Origin: Glandiceps talaboti
Lineage: Eukaryota > Hemichordata > Enteropneusta > Spengelidae
Direction of reading: 5' to 3'
Assembly (NCBI RefSeq): GCF_964340395.1
Contig: NC_135553.1
Span: 20,915,449-20,949,448, forward strand
DNA: 34,000 nucleotides
A model generated the notes under the pieces. That model had not been told where the DNA came from. It was given only the letters and a program-made list of their open reading frames with translations, and did no database searches. The position numbers and the translations under genes are program-made. The stretch's first letter is position 1; every line of letters begins with the position of its first letter. This document shows, piece after piece, positions 1-28,298 of the stretch.

Positions 1-1190
1 TGCCTTATTATCTTTTTTATACACCTTTATAGGTTGAATTCATGACGTGCGTCGTTTTACCCAGTCTGTCCCTTCAAAGTATTCTGTCAGAAAAACAGAA
101 ATGTGATTTCATTGACCAAGTTTGACATTTTGTTTGTCATGTCTCATTTTACCCATGCTGTTTGTCGAGAATCATCCTGTCAGAATGGCATTCCGCAGTC
201 ATGTATTCTGAAAGTAAACTAATTTATCTGCAGCTGTATGGCCACCCATGTCCTTTATATATCACCCTACTACCATGGTAGTTGTTCATATGCATATATG
301 TGCACCTAAATTTTCTCAACTCTCTTTTGCAACATATCTGACTCGACTAGTCATGTAAATCATGACAGCAGTCAAACTGTTTCATTCTTTCACTGCTGGT
401 TGCCAGATAACTATGTTGTTTTTCTGTAAGTATACTTCCAGGTTTCTCATGTAATCATTTCCTTAATCAACAGACTTTGGATTCTTTGACAGAGTTCAGG
501 TTACCTGTTTCAAATATACTTTGATTTTGTTCACACATTGCGCTTGTTCCTGTTCAGTCATGATTGTGACCAACTGTTATGCAGTCCTAGTTGGTGGGGT
601 ATTCACTCCAGACATGCTGCTAAATCTCTCACACATCCAATTTCCTTTGTTTTTCATACATTTCTTGGTAATGAAACATCACTGTCAAGAGATCTAAATT
701 TCGAAGTTCCATTTACCATACCCCCCCCCCACCCCATATTTTCCTGCGTTGTCGTAAATACTCGTTTTCTTACTGATTACTGATAGGTCTTTTGCAGTGT
801 CAATTAATTTCATACTAATTGCACACTAATTTCATTTAAATCCCAAACACTGCATAGAAACTATTTATACAAATAGAAAGTGCAAAGCTTACACGGTATT
901 GTAGAGGAGTAGAGAAATGACCTAGTGTCTGTAAATAAGGACACTGTCATACGTATCATGCAATAAATCAGTGATAGTGGCGTGCATGTCACGTATGTCC
1001 TACTTACGAGGCAGAGAGCATTGTTTTACACTACACGTATAAAGTCAGCCAACTATGACGTGCTACTACATGTAATTCTCGTTGCCTGCATTGCTACTGA
1101 CTACGTGCTTGTCGTGGTCTCATCGAGTACAAGCTCAAGTGTTCGTTGAAATCACTTATTCTGTAAGCCACAGGTAACCACCGAACCTGT
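1..1190. other. Non-coding stretch, no gene recognised
   Basis: AT-rich sequence with stops in all frames. The only open frame of note (538-783) has no recognisable domain and contains a 10-base poly-C run at 721-730. Confidence 0.5.
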
Positions 1191-1194
1191 GCAC

Positions 1195-1331
1195 GTCAAC
1201 GTATATAGTTCATATATCCAGCAAGATAGAGTGATCTCTCAGTTACAGGTTCAAAGGAGTGGCAACAAACTCGGATAGTTGTGTTAAAAAGGAGTGAATT
1301 AAGTGATAAGTGTACAGATTTGCGTTTAAAC
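1195..1331 (+). promoter_or_regulatory. Candidate core promoter and 5' UTR
   Basis: TATA-like strings stand at 1202-1208 and 1213-1218. An initiator-like TCAGTT places its A at 1241, about 28 bases after the second TATA-like string. About 90 bases of leader then reach an ATG at 1332. This is pattern matching only; no transcript is visible. Confidence 0.3.
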
Positions 1332-1392
1332 ATGCCGGATATTGGTACATTTACTGGTAATGACGACCAGGTGGAAAAAACATCCATGAAAG
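1332..1392 (+). CDS. Candidate short first coding exon
   Basis: An ATG opens a 20-codon stretch beginning MPDIGTFTGNDDQVEKTSMK and ends at a strong donor, AAAG then GTAAGA. The exon ends in phase 1, the same phase as exon 1 of the sulfur transporter, so it could be an alternative first exon joined to the transporter exon at 12265. It could equally begin an unrelated transcript or be chance. If joined to 12265 it would remove the first membrane helix and the hydrophilic N terminus. Confidence 0.3.
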
Positions 1393-1420
1393 GTAAGATT
1401 GGAAGTAACTTCTAAAGCAA

Positions 1421-1482
1421 TTCGGGCTATCGCCCTCGCTAGCGACCTTCATTCGCCTTCGCAGTGAGCAGAATAGCCCGAG
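1421..1482. repeat. Foldback repeat just after the candidate exon
   Basis: TCGGGCTAT (1422-1430) and ATAGCCCGA (1473-1481) are exact inverted copies around a GC-rich core containing the palindrome CGCTAGCG (1437-1444). It looks like a small dispersed hairpin repeat, but only one copy is present in the window. Confidence 0.5.
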
Positions 1483-2346
1483 TGGTGTAGCAGCAAGACT
1501 ATATGGTAGAGTCTACATACGTACAAGACGTACTGGGTTTGTTTATTGACACACACAAAAACAACTTTCAGATAATAGAAAAACATTGTTTTTTTTAGAG
1601 CTGATTTTAGAACAGAAAAGTCATTGTCATGTCTACTGAGACAACGCACGTGTGCCCTGCAAACTGGAAGTACTACAGTGAACAATGAGTGAGGAATAAA
1701 TTCAACTCAGTTTTTGCCAGACCCCCTATAGAGAATTTTCCACAGTGGTCTGAGGTTTCTTCCCCAGAAAACGAGTGTATAAGTTTAAGGGGTGTAAAAT
1801 ACTTAGATGACTCTCCAGAACCCACAGTTCACACAAAAATCCGTAAGTTGCAATAGCACGGGAAGGGGGGGGGGGGGGTCGTTTACTTTTCCAGCAATAG
1901 CTAAAGTTGTCATGCAGGGAAAGCATGGAGTTTAACAAGCGTGCTATACTAATGGATGTGACAGGTAATAATCAACATATGTGTCTAATTCTAAAGACAG
2001 CATTTTGTGCCACATTTTGAATTGATACTGCACCTTAGTGAACTTTGATTAAATGACAACACTAGTATAGGGTTATAACATAGAGATATCGTCAGTAACT
2101 CTTATCTGGATACTGTGGTATTCCTGGACCTATATTTAGACACGACCTTTTTTTTATCATCACAATGTGACCCTAGCGTGCTACTAAATTACTGGACCTA
2201 GGATGACTTGCAGGTCTATCCACAGAGAGGTTGCGCTATTGAATATGAAAATTCACGGTTTTTTATATTGCTCACTTTGGCTTGATGCCTGTGGTTTCGT
2301 TTATCGCTAAACTAAATCGCACTTGTGATATCTGTAGTTGGGATTT

Positions 2347-2393
<47 letters not shown>

Positions 2394-2442
2394 CGACGAC
2401 GACGACGACGAGAACAAAAACAACAACAACAACAACAACAAC

Positions 2443-2489
<47 letters not shown>

Positions 2490-2503
2490 CAACAACAACA
2501 ATA
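2347..2503. repeat. Compound triplet microsatellite (AAC/GAC/AAT)
   Basis: AAC units, then GAC units (about 2394-2410), then AAC, AAT (about 2443-2486) and AAC again. Long open frames here are products of the repeat, not genes. Confidence 0.95.
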
Positions 2504-2549
2504 CAGTTTTAAAAACTTCTAGTAAGATTCAAGTTGATAAGGTGTGGTA

Positions 2550-4805
2550 ACTGGCGTAATTCGCAAACAGTAGGTAGGGATGATGGAATTACACTGTAAC
2601 AAAATGGAGGTTGACGTCGTATCTATGTACTACTTTTCAACCTCTCACGTCGACCTCTCTCTGGTACCAGGATCCTCGAACGTTAGGGGAATAACTCAGA
2701 CTACATAAAATGTTCATGGTTAACTTGGAACTATTTTAGAAATAGCCATGGAGCAGATTGAAAATCCTTGTCTAGGCCTAGCTTTTTTGCTTCAGCTTGC
2801 TCCCTCCTAAAGCGAATCCATACTTATAGTCCAATTTTAAATTCTTTTAAACATAAAAAATTATACAATGCAAATAATACTGACAAATATGAACACAGTT
2901 TGGTCGCGTCATTGCTCTTGCAATTGCCTGTAATTAGTCAGTATTTGACACTGATGACCTTTCGTGACTCTTAATGTTGTCATCTCAGAATATTCGCTAA
3001 ATGCAAACAATGTTGTAAGTATATTAATTCGGGACAGCTGAGAACGGTTCACGGTGACCTCGTTTCACATCATAAATTGTTGAAAGTTACGAATATCGGA
3101 ACGTTATGTTCTGTCACCCGTAACAATACCATTATCCATTACATGTATTTTGATCAGTAAGACGTATTTGAAGTGCCTTTTCCATAAGAGTTGAACGTTA
3201 CCTGGGCAACGCGATGAAATTGAGATATCTATATCATACATTCCTTTAAAACTAGGGAGATTGACTTCACATTAAATCATACCACGTTTATGAAGTATTC
3301 ATAACGTCAATAATTAAGAGAGGAGTTTTTAGCGTCTTCAAAACGCCAAAGGATATGATACTATTTTTAGAGTGTCCTCTGGGTACATGTTGAGGCCAGT
3401 GAGTAGTCGCATTTGTCTCTTCCCATTAGCAATAATATAATCGCTTTTCAACAACGAATGACATAACATTGTGGACCCTCTCGCCTTTATCCCTGTCTCT
3501 TTCATTTTACCAAAACAATCGTGTTGTAATACCTAACAAAATCTTTACGAAATAATAGTAAAAGAAACTCTATAGTTACATTTATAAGCTAACCTTGTTT
3601 TAAAGTAGGCAATTATTTTGGTACAGTTATGTTACAATTGTACTGTTCAAACTCATTATCTCGATATTTCAACTTACCATTCGTATGACAAAGAGCGACT
3701 GTTACTGATCTACGACGTACATAACAGAATAGAAATAAACCGATATAGCACGGTATTCATTTGCTATTATATAGACTCCCATAACTGTCCGTGGTAAGCA
3801 CGTTACGGCAGTGTATTATTTTACACAGAGTTGAAATTATAATGAAAGTTTTCGCCTAGCCATCTTCAGTATTGCGTCACTGGCAACTCATACAACTGCA
3901 TTGTAGTCGTGGATCGATGACTCAGACTTAAGATCAATAGACTCACAAAGGCTGCGTTTGTGCTATGAAAGCAATTTCAATCGTCTTGATAACACTGCGT
4001 GTGGGTTTTCGATACTTTGAAATGTCGTTATTTGAGAAAGTTGAAAAATGCTGAAATGATGAATTATCACACAAACACACACTCTCATCACAAAATCAAC
4101 TATCCGGTAGCATAAGCTACCAAACCACTAACATGATTAGAGGAATAGCTCATAGAAAGTGTCCTGTTTGCTGACCCGAGTGCTGGCTCACAACTCGGCC
4201 GCAATGGTAACAATACTTGTGTGTCGTGAAAGCTGTTGTTACTACAGCAGTTTCTCATTTTAAAACCAGCGTATTGTTCCTGCACTGCCGAGTTAACGAT
4301 ACCTCACGCTATGAAATTTCCAGTTCCAAAAAAGGGTCTACCGGGAACTCTAACTGAAAGGTTTCGATACAAATATCATATCATATCAAGAACATTAGCA
4401 ACTAAAGGTCGGAATTACAATACAAGTTGTATATCTGTACTAAGGGCATTGAACTATAGAATAATAACTGAGCTGTTCAACCACCGATTTTTGTTTTAGA
4501 AATTGTAGTCGATTGCACAGCTGGAAGTGAGTTGACATAGAAATTAGAATGTACATTCGGCATGATCGTGAATTGATTGACATAAGCATAAACAGTATAC
4601 TATGTCTACCAGTAATGTCTACGGGATATGTTTGAGAGGGAGCTACTTTCAATTTGAAGTTTCTTAGCCACTAATCGGTCACTGTGACACTGTTTATTTT
4701 CGTCTGTGGCTTATGTCAGTTACAATAATGTTTTATGTATGCCTTTCTGCCTTTCCCTGTGTCGTCGTAACTTTTGTCATTTTCTTCCTTGTCTGTGCTT
4801 TTGTT
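2550..4805. other. Non-coding stretch, nothing recognised
   Basis: No open frame with a recognisable domain, no tRNA and no clear repeat. The longest open frame (4236-4499, +) has no signature and no splice context that would support it. Confidence 0.45.
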
Positions 4806-4810
4806 GAACC

Positions 4811-5226
4811 TTAGAGAGCCTTCGGTAATTACAAGGGGAGGACCGGGAGGGGAAGAGGGTGCGTGGTCAAGCTCGGTCTGTTGCGTAAACTGTGACCCTC
4901 CCCGATTTCGTTTTCTAAAATATGACCCACGCAGCTGAGTTGTGTCTAAAACATGACCCTCTTCCGTTAAAATACTTCAAAAACATTGGGTTGTCAGACG
5001 GCAGTGGACACAAGTCCCAGAATCAGTGACAAGGACTCGATCCCACCGTTGCTACCACATCCATCATTTTAATTGCATTGGTTGTTTCACTATCGCCACA
5101 GTGAATTTGTGTGAAGGCACTGCATAACTGAAAGTCATGGCTCCGAAAGACTAGATGGGTGCTCTGAGTATCTTACCACACTGTTATATTTCACTCCTGT
5201 GAGACCCACTCCTCTCCTCACACTAA
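4811..5226 (-). mobile_element. Foldback/MITE-type repeat family, copy A
   Basis: The left end reads GAGCCTTCGGTAATTACAAG, the inverted counterpart of the right end of copy B (GTAATTACTGAAGGCTCC). Internal stretches such as AAGGACTCGATCCCACCG and the run GAGACCCACTCCTCTCCTCA match the reverse complement of copy B at 8560-8850. It has no coding capacity and is shorter than copy B by internal deletion. Confidence 0.65.
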
Positions 5227-5576
5227 CAATATTACAACCCATAACACCAAAGTAAAACGTTTTCTGTATGTTTATAGCATTCATATCAAGTGTTAAAGTG
5301 CACATTTTTATTTGCTAATTGACCACTATGCCACATGCTCGCCAGGTAAATAAACCAATTGAAACAGTATATAATTTTGCACTTGATAGTAATGCTATAA
5401 ACGAGTGTAGCACACAGAGAAAGTGTTTTACTTCACTGTTACTCGTTGTAATTGATACACTGTAATTTGACTGGTATAGTGTGATATCACTGTAACAATA
5501 CAATGTTGGCAGTAGTGGGATCTGGCAGCTGTGGGATGTGTGACGTCAAACAATTTGTTTGACAAAGGTGTCATAC

Positions 5577-5638
5577 TCCTCCTCCTCCTCCTCCTCATCA
5601 TCATCATCACATCACATCACATCACATCACATCACCAT

Positions 5639-5669
<31 letters not shown>

Positions 5670-5790
5670 AGCAACAACGGCAGAATTTTTATAACCATTG
5701 CAACACGGACGCTAAGACCAATGATGACGACAACAACAACAACAACAACAACAAGAACAACAACAACAACAACAACAACAACAATTACTA
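5577..5790. repeat. Compound triplet microsatellites (CTC, ATC, ATCAC, AGC, AAC)
   Basis: CTC units change into ATC, a pentamer ATCAC run, ATC again and AGC (5577-5671). A second block of AAC units covers about 5729-5783. The long His/Asn/Ser open frames over it are repeat artefacts. Confidence 0.95.
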
Positions 5791-5849
5791 CTATTACTAC
5801 AAACACAGCAACACACAAATTATACGACATTCATTTATTTTAGGGGAAT

Positions 5850-6730
5850 GTTGCAACAGAAAACAGTGCTGTATAACATAGCAAGTATAAAAAACAATCT
5901 AAACAGGATGAGGCTAGCTATGGAAATAGCAGTAACACCCACTAAATGAGAACAAACCTCACGTCAAATTTAAATAAACAACTAGTCTAAAGTGACTTTG
6001 TAGGTATTAGAATGTTAAAAGTCACCCCAATCACTTATCCGTTTGTCATTTAAATATTGATCCGTTGTACAGTAAACTTTCCCTGTAACTTGGTACAGAA
6101 GTCTTGACCGTACGTAGATTGAATTCCATTCAGCAACTCGTTCATAGCAACCGTTTGTCTGGCTACAATCCCGCCTGGGAGCTATTTCCACTACTGCCAA
6201 CCCTCTCAGGCTAATATACAATCACAGTGGTCATAAAACGAGAAAGAGAACATTGGTCCTATCTCGTACCATTATATAGTCGCCACAGGTCATATTGACC
6301 TTGGCATTGGTCACATCAAAGGCAAGACAATACGTACCTAATTAAGGTATGCTATGTATCGAACAAAGCCATTTGATATGAAGGTACCTAGCTATGTTGT
6401 GTTTGACTATTTTTGCATACCATTTGTTGATGTGCTTATAAAACATGCACTAATTGTAATAAATACACACATGTTCATCTAATATTGGGCGTACGACTTT
6501 CCAATAAATGTTTTTTGCGCTGTCGCGATATTACTTCGTGAAAAAGACATGCGCTATATTATGAAGGGAAAAAATTACATATTATAACTATTTAACGTTG
6601 AATAGTTAAAATATGTACACAAATATTAAGATATACACCGTTAGAGATTATATTAGAACAACCGTTAGCATGTTGATGCCATTGGGTTATCGTACCCGCA
6701 GGATGAACTAGTTTCGGGGCAGTCGCAACA
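5850..6730. other. Non-coding stretch upstream of the transporter
   Basis: AT-rich sequence without a supported open frame. It leads into the transporter promoter region and contains no recognised element besides the E-box beyond its right end. Confidence 0.45.
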
Positions 6731-6732
6731 CT

Positions 6733-6744
6733 ACGTCACGTGAC
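6733..6744. promoter_or_regulatory. Palindromic E-box (CLEAR/MiT-TFE-type) upstream of the transporter
   Basis: GTCACGTGAC (6735-6744) is a perfect 10-bp palindrome about 155 bp before the transporter ATG. It equals the CLEAR-type site bound by TFEB/MITF-family bHLH-zip factors in vertebrates. The bases just before it (ACGTCA) also give a CRE half site. Function is inferred from motif and position. Confidence 0.4.
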
Positions 6745-6897
6745 TTAACGCACGAATGGCGTGCTTTGTATTAGAGGTATAGGTAGCAAACTTTAGCCAG
6801 TCCTTGGCCCTAAATTTCATGTCACCAGCAATGTTGTTAAGCGCATGATACGAAGTTGGAAACCTGGGCTCATACAAATAATTGGAAAGTAGTTCGG

Positions 6898-17978
<11,081 letters not shown>

Positions 17979-18041
17979 TTGCGTACTAGTTGCCAAAAAC
18001 CCACAAAAAACTAGCAACCAGCAGACAATGCATAACATAAA

Positions 18042-18047
18042 AATAAA
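18042..18047 (+). terminator. Polyadenylation signal of the transporter gene
   Basis: AATAAA occurs 64 bp after the TGA of the sulfur transporter, in an A-rich stretch. It is the first canonical hexamer after the stop, so the 3' UTR is probably short. Confidence 0.55.
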
Positions 18048-18897
18048 TAATAACACCTTTTCTAGGATAACATATCAATATGCTGTATCCGAATTGTGCC
18101 ATAAAACGTTGCCAAGGTCACCGTTGGCATAGTAACCTTCACATGTCATATTTACAAAAACTACAAAAAGCAAAAAAGAGAGTATATATTTATATGAATA
18201 TGAACTGATTAGCTTACCCGAAGACATTTGCGTGATTTTAGAGTTAGACCGTTACTTTAGATTCTTTATTGTTGTTATGTCAACGACAAACAAAAGTACA
18301 TCCACAACGAAAAATCGTACGCCCTACTAATAAGCTTACATTTACATATACAATATATAACACAGTGCAATACAATACTATACAATAGGTACAACACTCT
18401 AACAGTACAGGACGAATTATTAACACGACAAACGATTAGTGTTGTTTAACAGAGCATGTTTTCAAGTAAAAGCCAACGCACAATTTTTTTGATTTTTTTT
18501 AGTATTTAAACTGAAACATACTGAATGTAGATTCCCTTATATAAACATTTATCAAATAAGCATATTTGCTGAAACAGGAACAGTGATTGTTTATCAATTT
18601 GATTTTTTTACTTTCTTCTATATTTTTCTCAAATACATCTGGCGTTCACATGTCATAGAGCCTCCCACCCACAGGATAAGCAACTGCGGTAAACATCACC
18701 TGATATCCGAATGTTTCCACTACGATGTTCGTTTGCATACATTAAGCTAAATAGCTATTTCCTGCACGCTATTCGAGTTCTTTACACTCAGTGATAGTCG
18801 ACGAGCATCCGTGTATTTTTCACTAAATTTACCCAACATCTCGACATTTTCTTCAAATGGTTTAAGACTCCAAGAAGATATATAGTATTTTTATATA

Positions 18898-19241
<344 letters not shown>

Positions 19242-19659
19242 TTTCTCAAATACGCCTGGCTTACATATCATGTTCTGTTTTTATGTTATTTGTTTATTAA
19301 GTAATTTTATGTAGACTTGTCAATTTACAGTACTTTTAAAATTTACAAAAGAAAAACCACGCCACTGTTCTATTTTATAGGGCACAAAGTATACACGATT
19401 GAATAAATAAATAAATATTAAAGTCATTACAATTGTAAATGGTGTTTTTCCTGCAGTTAAATGCTACAAAGTGTGTACGTGGTATCAATTGGAAATTTTG
19501 TCATGATGTAATTTATCATGTTTATTCATATAACTCAAGTTTGTCATTAAAGTTATTATTTTGTCTAGTAATAATTTTCTGAGGTCTAAGTTTAGACTAC
19601 AATGAAACAAAAAGACTTTTGTCAGAATTCAACAGAATATGTCAAGGAGTTGTCATTAT

Positions 19660-19805
19660 TTATGACCGGGGGGGGGGGGTTCACTCAAAAATTGGGGAGT
19701 GAAAGGGGGGGGGGGCTACTCAAAATTTGACATGTTAAAATAGCACCAGAAAGCATTCTTTTAGTGCTTGAAATTCAAAAATCTCCACCCCCACTTGGCC
19801 CCCTC
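19660..19805. repeat. Poly-G-bearing dispersed repeat fragment
   Basis: Poly-G runs at 19668-19679 and 19705-19715 alternate with similar stretches (TCACTCAAAAATTGGGGAG and CTACTCAAAATTTGACATG), so the block is a short tandem of a G-run plus a TACTCAAAA-type segment. The family is not identified. Confidence 0.5.
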
Positions 19806-19954
19806 AAACTTTGATTCAACTAATACCACCTAATTTCAAAATTTACCTACAGTACTACTTTGGGAATAAGCTGCATTCATTGTTACCCCTTCCTCTTGAA
19901 ATATGCTACATCCGTAACGTTATAAGGAAATTCAAATTCATAATAAAAAGTTTG

Positions 19955-19956
<2 letters not shown>

Positions 19957-19985
<29 letters not shown>

Positions 19986-20019
19986 TGTATGTATGTATGT
20001 ATGTGTACGTACGTGACTC

Positions 20020-20058
<39 letters not shown>

Positions 20059-20091
20059 GACTGTCTGTCTGTGTTTATCTGCGTCTGTGTC

Positions 20092-20131
<40 letters not shown>
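19957..20131. repeat. Microsatellites (GTAT, CTGT, GT)
   Basis: About twelve GTAT units, about seventeen CTGT units with some changes, then a GT run. Open frames on both strands are artefacts. Confidence 0.95.
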
Positions 20132-20132
<1 letters not shown>

Positions 20133-20702
20133 ATGTATATGTATATGATGGTGTTATGCGGATGATACGCCTGAAAGGGGGCCATATATGTAAATAGTTA
20201 TGACGTTGAATGATCAAAACCAAATCAGACTGTTGCAAAATGTAAAACAACTTAATTTTGCAGCCATGACGATCTTATTTACTCGGCAATGATACAGTCG
20301 GAAGACCAGAAAATGGGTCACGAAATACTTACCCTTATTCGTGAAAATCTGGATAAAAATTTTGACAAGCGCATCATGTGACAGTTGTACCTGTACTATG
20401 TGTTAGTTTTATTTTGTTCTTGGTGTAGAAACACATTGGGTAAAGTAGTTGGCTTGGATGTAAAGTACGCAAGCAAGCAAGCAACAATTCTTTATCAAAA
20501 GTTGGGTTAGACAGCTATTGAGCCGGTCGATCCTAACATGATAAAATGGAGTAACGGAATGTACCGTGATAATACAGTTAATATAATTATAGAAGATCGT
20601 AGTACCAGAAAATAGACACAACAGCATCTATTCACTTATTTCATTTTTATACGATAATTTTATTCATATTTCAATGTTCTTGAACAGACGTCGGGCATAA
20701 TA

Positions 20703-20712
20703 ATCACGTGAT
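20703..20712. promoter_or_regulatory. Palindromic E-box upstream of fascin
   Basis: ATCACGTGAT is a perfect palindrome with a CACGTG core, 260 bp before the fascin ATG. An additional palindrome, CGCCATATAGGCG, lies at 20840-20852 with a TATA-like centre. Either could be promoter sequence; neither is shown to act. Confidence 0.25.
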
Positions 20713-20972
20713 CAAAATGGGGCATTCTGATTGATCCAATGTCCGCCGGGGCGTGAATAATCGAACAAGTCCTTTGTGTCAACGTGTTCTACACAATGAC
20801 GCGTTCGAACATAGTTCCTTATTGCACAGACCTGGAATCCGCCATATAGGCGAAGCCGCCCTAGCAATATTATTCGAGTAATTTGGCTCCAAGCTACTTA
20901 CAGCCCAACAAGACACGTGTGAATTTTGATACCTTACGCCTAGCACATCTCAGACCGATAATCTGATCCCTC

Positions 20973-25978
<5,006 letters not shown>

Positions 25979-25996
25979 CCAATTGTCTGTATTATC

Positions 25997-26002
25997 AATA
26001 AA
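25997..26002 (+). terminator. Polyadenylation signal of the fascin gene
   Basis: AATAAA lies 19 bp after the fascin stop codon. Cleavage would be expected 10-30 bp later, giving a very short 3' UTR. Further A/T-rich hexamers farther on (26128) could serve longer forms. Confidence 0.6.
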
Positions 26003-26698
26003 ATGTATTCTGTCGAAGTGAACAACGGTATATTGTTTGAATGCTTGCCCGACTTGGATGGTTTGTAACCGAAAAAAATCCCTCAGCCTGAGGCTGATAG
26101 TTTATGAGGTTCTTTGAACGGAGTAGAATAAACATACAATATGCATGCAAGCTTTGTTAGCCAGGTAATTTGGTCTTTTTCGAAAAACAAATCATAAATA
26201 TAATTTCTCGTGTACCTTTGTAACCTTAATCTGTGGATCGAAGACTTGGAGATTATGTGTACATCGTTTTTGAAAAATATCAAAATTTGATTCGAAGTGC
26301 AAGCCAAGTTATACAACATTGAGCCTTCAAAGCCACATGAACCTCGTGTCTACACGTACACGTACACGAAAGAGAGCACTGTCGGATTTCTACCGGTGAT
26401 GGCGCTACTAACATTCGCACTTCGACGTGCGCACTCAGTACAGTATACGTACACCACTAGTACGTTCTATTCCAGCCGTTACATGATCTGATGTACGCAT
26501 TCTGATTGGTGTTCAGTTGCGAGGAGAACGATAAAACTAGTGTTTTTACGAAAACTGTCCCCAACCACCATGTTTTCCATCAACAATTTTGTGAACTGAC
26601 CATTGGAACGCCTCTGGACTAACACGGGCTATACTGTTGCAACTTGTGAACATCGCATAATTAGTGTCAATGCCGTACTTTAGCTCTTATACCTCATA
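26003..26698. other. Spacer between fascin and its decayed copy
   Basis: It contains a small hairpin TCAGCCTGAGGCTGA (about 26084-26098) and TACACG units near 26350. No gene is seen. Confidence 0.6.
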
Positions 26699-26736
26699 AT
26701 GCTGGACGATGGCAGTTATATATCCTCATTGGACTT

Positions 26737-26774
<38 letters not shown>

Positions 26775-27526
26775 ACACAACAACAACAACAACAACAGCA
26801 GCAAATATCTGACAAGAAAAAAATGGAGTAAAGGTCAACATACAGGGAAAGACAATGGAATTTAAACAAAAAATGGAAAATCATCAAACCAGACGGCGAG
26901 GACTTCGTGTATATACGAAGCCATCATGATAAGTACATATGACTGTTGATGAAAGAGGCAACTTTTCATGCGATGCAAACGACAAGGGACGGAACGAACA
27001 GTTCATTTTCGAAGTTGAGACCGGCGGGCGATAGATTATCTAAAGTTACACTATTTAACGGGTAATAATGAAAGAGAAATGAACTGCTTCGAAAAACACA
27101 AAATCAAAGCAATGGTATGGACCATGCATCTCGCTATCCACCCTCTAATCAACCTACGTGCCCTCACTTGTATGTTTTATGTAAAACCGGAAAAGGAGGA
27201 ATTCGAAGCGACTGAATCTATCCCTGGGGTCATGACCTCGTGATCACTGCAGGTTTCCAAGACGGAAAATATTATTTACAGGCCAATGATGGTACATACA
27301 TAACTCGATTGGGTAAACTGGTGAAAGATTTGAACGAAAACTGTTCATTTATCTAAGGTATCATTCCGTTGTAAAGAAGAGTGTTATCTTTCTCAAGGTG
27401 GTCTATACAAGGTCATAAAGGCAACAAAAAAGGAAAATGGTAAAGATGAACTGGTCATCCTAGAGAACAGTCGGCCAGAGGGCGCCATCATGGCCCTCTG
27501 TGGAAAGCACGTGTCCTTCAAAAAAG
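26699..27526 (+). pseudogene. Fascin pseudogene, exon 1 relic
   Basis: This stretch aligns base by base with exon 1 of the intact fascin from its ATG (CTCATAATGCTGGACGATGG against CTCATGATGTCGGACGATGA) to its end, where the donor GT after TTCAAAAAAG is kept. Stretches such as GTCAACATACAGGGAAAG are identical. The reading frame is broken many times: a 2-base insertion soon after the ATG, a TGA near 26941, further stops around 27030-27045, indels and a deletion near 27355. An AAC microsatellite replaces the loop before SSKYLT. Because introns and exons 2 and 4 also left relics downstream, this is a decayed tandem duplicate and not a processed copy. Confidence 0.9.
26738..26802. repeat. AAC microsatellite inside pseudogene exon 1
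   Basis: AAC units with a few changes, ending in AGC units, replace the codons for the INTS loop of fascin domain 1. Confidence 0.95.
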
Positions 27527-27667
27527 GTGTAATATTGATAAAGCTAATAGCAGTTGATACGGACAATGTTCGTGAGATCTATTCGAAGAAGTCGGAAAGA
27601 AATGAGGCTGGAGTGGTTTTCAAGTGTCTTCTACTTTCAGTTTTACCATTTAAAATGTTGAATAAAC

Positions 27668-27702
27668 AGACGAGACAGACAGACAGACAGACAGACAGAC
27701 AT
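27668..27702. repeat. ACAG microsatellite
   Basis: Eight or so ACAG units between the exon 1 and exon 2 relics of the fascin pseudogene. Confidence 0.9.
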
Positions 27703-27886
27703 TCTAATATCAACGTTTGCGTTACTATTAATAACCTTACAAATCTAACATTGATTCAGTCACACTTGACAACAAGACAAACGATACAATCAGTGATCAT
27801 CAGTCAGTCGATCGGTCAGTCAGCCAGTCATGTCCGAGCAGTCCAGTTGAGAAATCTATTTGGTATTTTTCCCCGTATAACTTTTT

Positions 27887-28012
27887 GGGCCCAGGCTTGA
27901 TTGCGAACCTACAAAAATACGGCGACAATGAAATTTTTGAGCTTGAGTGGGCCAGAGTTGAAAAAGGTTGCTTCATGCAAAACCTGACAACGAACATTAC
28001 ATATAAACGGAG
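27887..28012 (+). pseudogene. Fascin pseudogene, exon 2 relic
   Basis: Translation from 27888 gives GPGLIANLQKYGDNEIFELE, matching GPDLTAVIRKKFHTDNEIYQLE of fascin exon 2 in order and phase. The acceptor dinucleotide is changed: the intact gene has CTAG before GCCCAG, here it reads TTGG before GCCCAG. The match fades after FMQNLTTNITYKR, where a long GA array takes over. It lies 360 bp after the exon 1 relic, against a 631 bp intron in the intact gene. Confidence 0.8.
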
Positions 28013-28013
28013 G

Positions 28014-28156
<143 letters not shown>

Positions 28157-28179
28157 AGTTAAAGTACAAAAACTTGACT

Positions 28180-28298
28180 CGGAAGTTAGTTTAGACATAG
28201 ACAGTCTAAACCATAGACAGTCTCCCCTCCACTTTCTATGGTTTAGACTGTGTGTTTTAGTATTATTGGTAAACGGCGCCCTGCACATTTGATAACGT
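28180..28298. repeat. Duplicated segment, copy 1, with a hairpin insert
   Basis: CGGAAGTTAGTTTAGACA at the left and GTAAACGGCGCCCTGCACAT then TTGATAACGT at the right match 29549-29626. Between them lies a 17-bp perfect stem (28201-28217 with 28235-28251) and a 17-base loop. Confidence 0.7.

Noticed and set aside
2282-2550. Open frames of poly-Thr, poly-Asn and poly-Leu
   Set aside because: They only read through the triplet microsatellite and have no flanking coding signal.
2665-2685. Adjacent KpnI and BamHI sites as a possible cloning junction
   Set aside because: No vector sequence around them; two hexamers close together can occur by chance.
4236-4499. 87-aa open frame containing MKFPVPKKGLPGTL
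   Set aside because: No recognisable domain, no splice or promoter context, and length expected by chance.
5531-5881. His/Asn/Gln-rich 116-aa open frame
   Set aside because: Almost entirely simple repeat, with three overlapping frames equally open.
20840-20852. CArG (SRF) box before fascin
   Set aside because: CCATATAGG has only five A/T between CC and GG, one fewer than the consensus.
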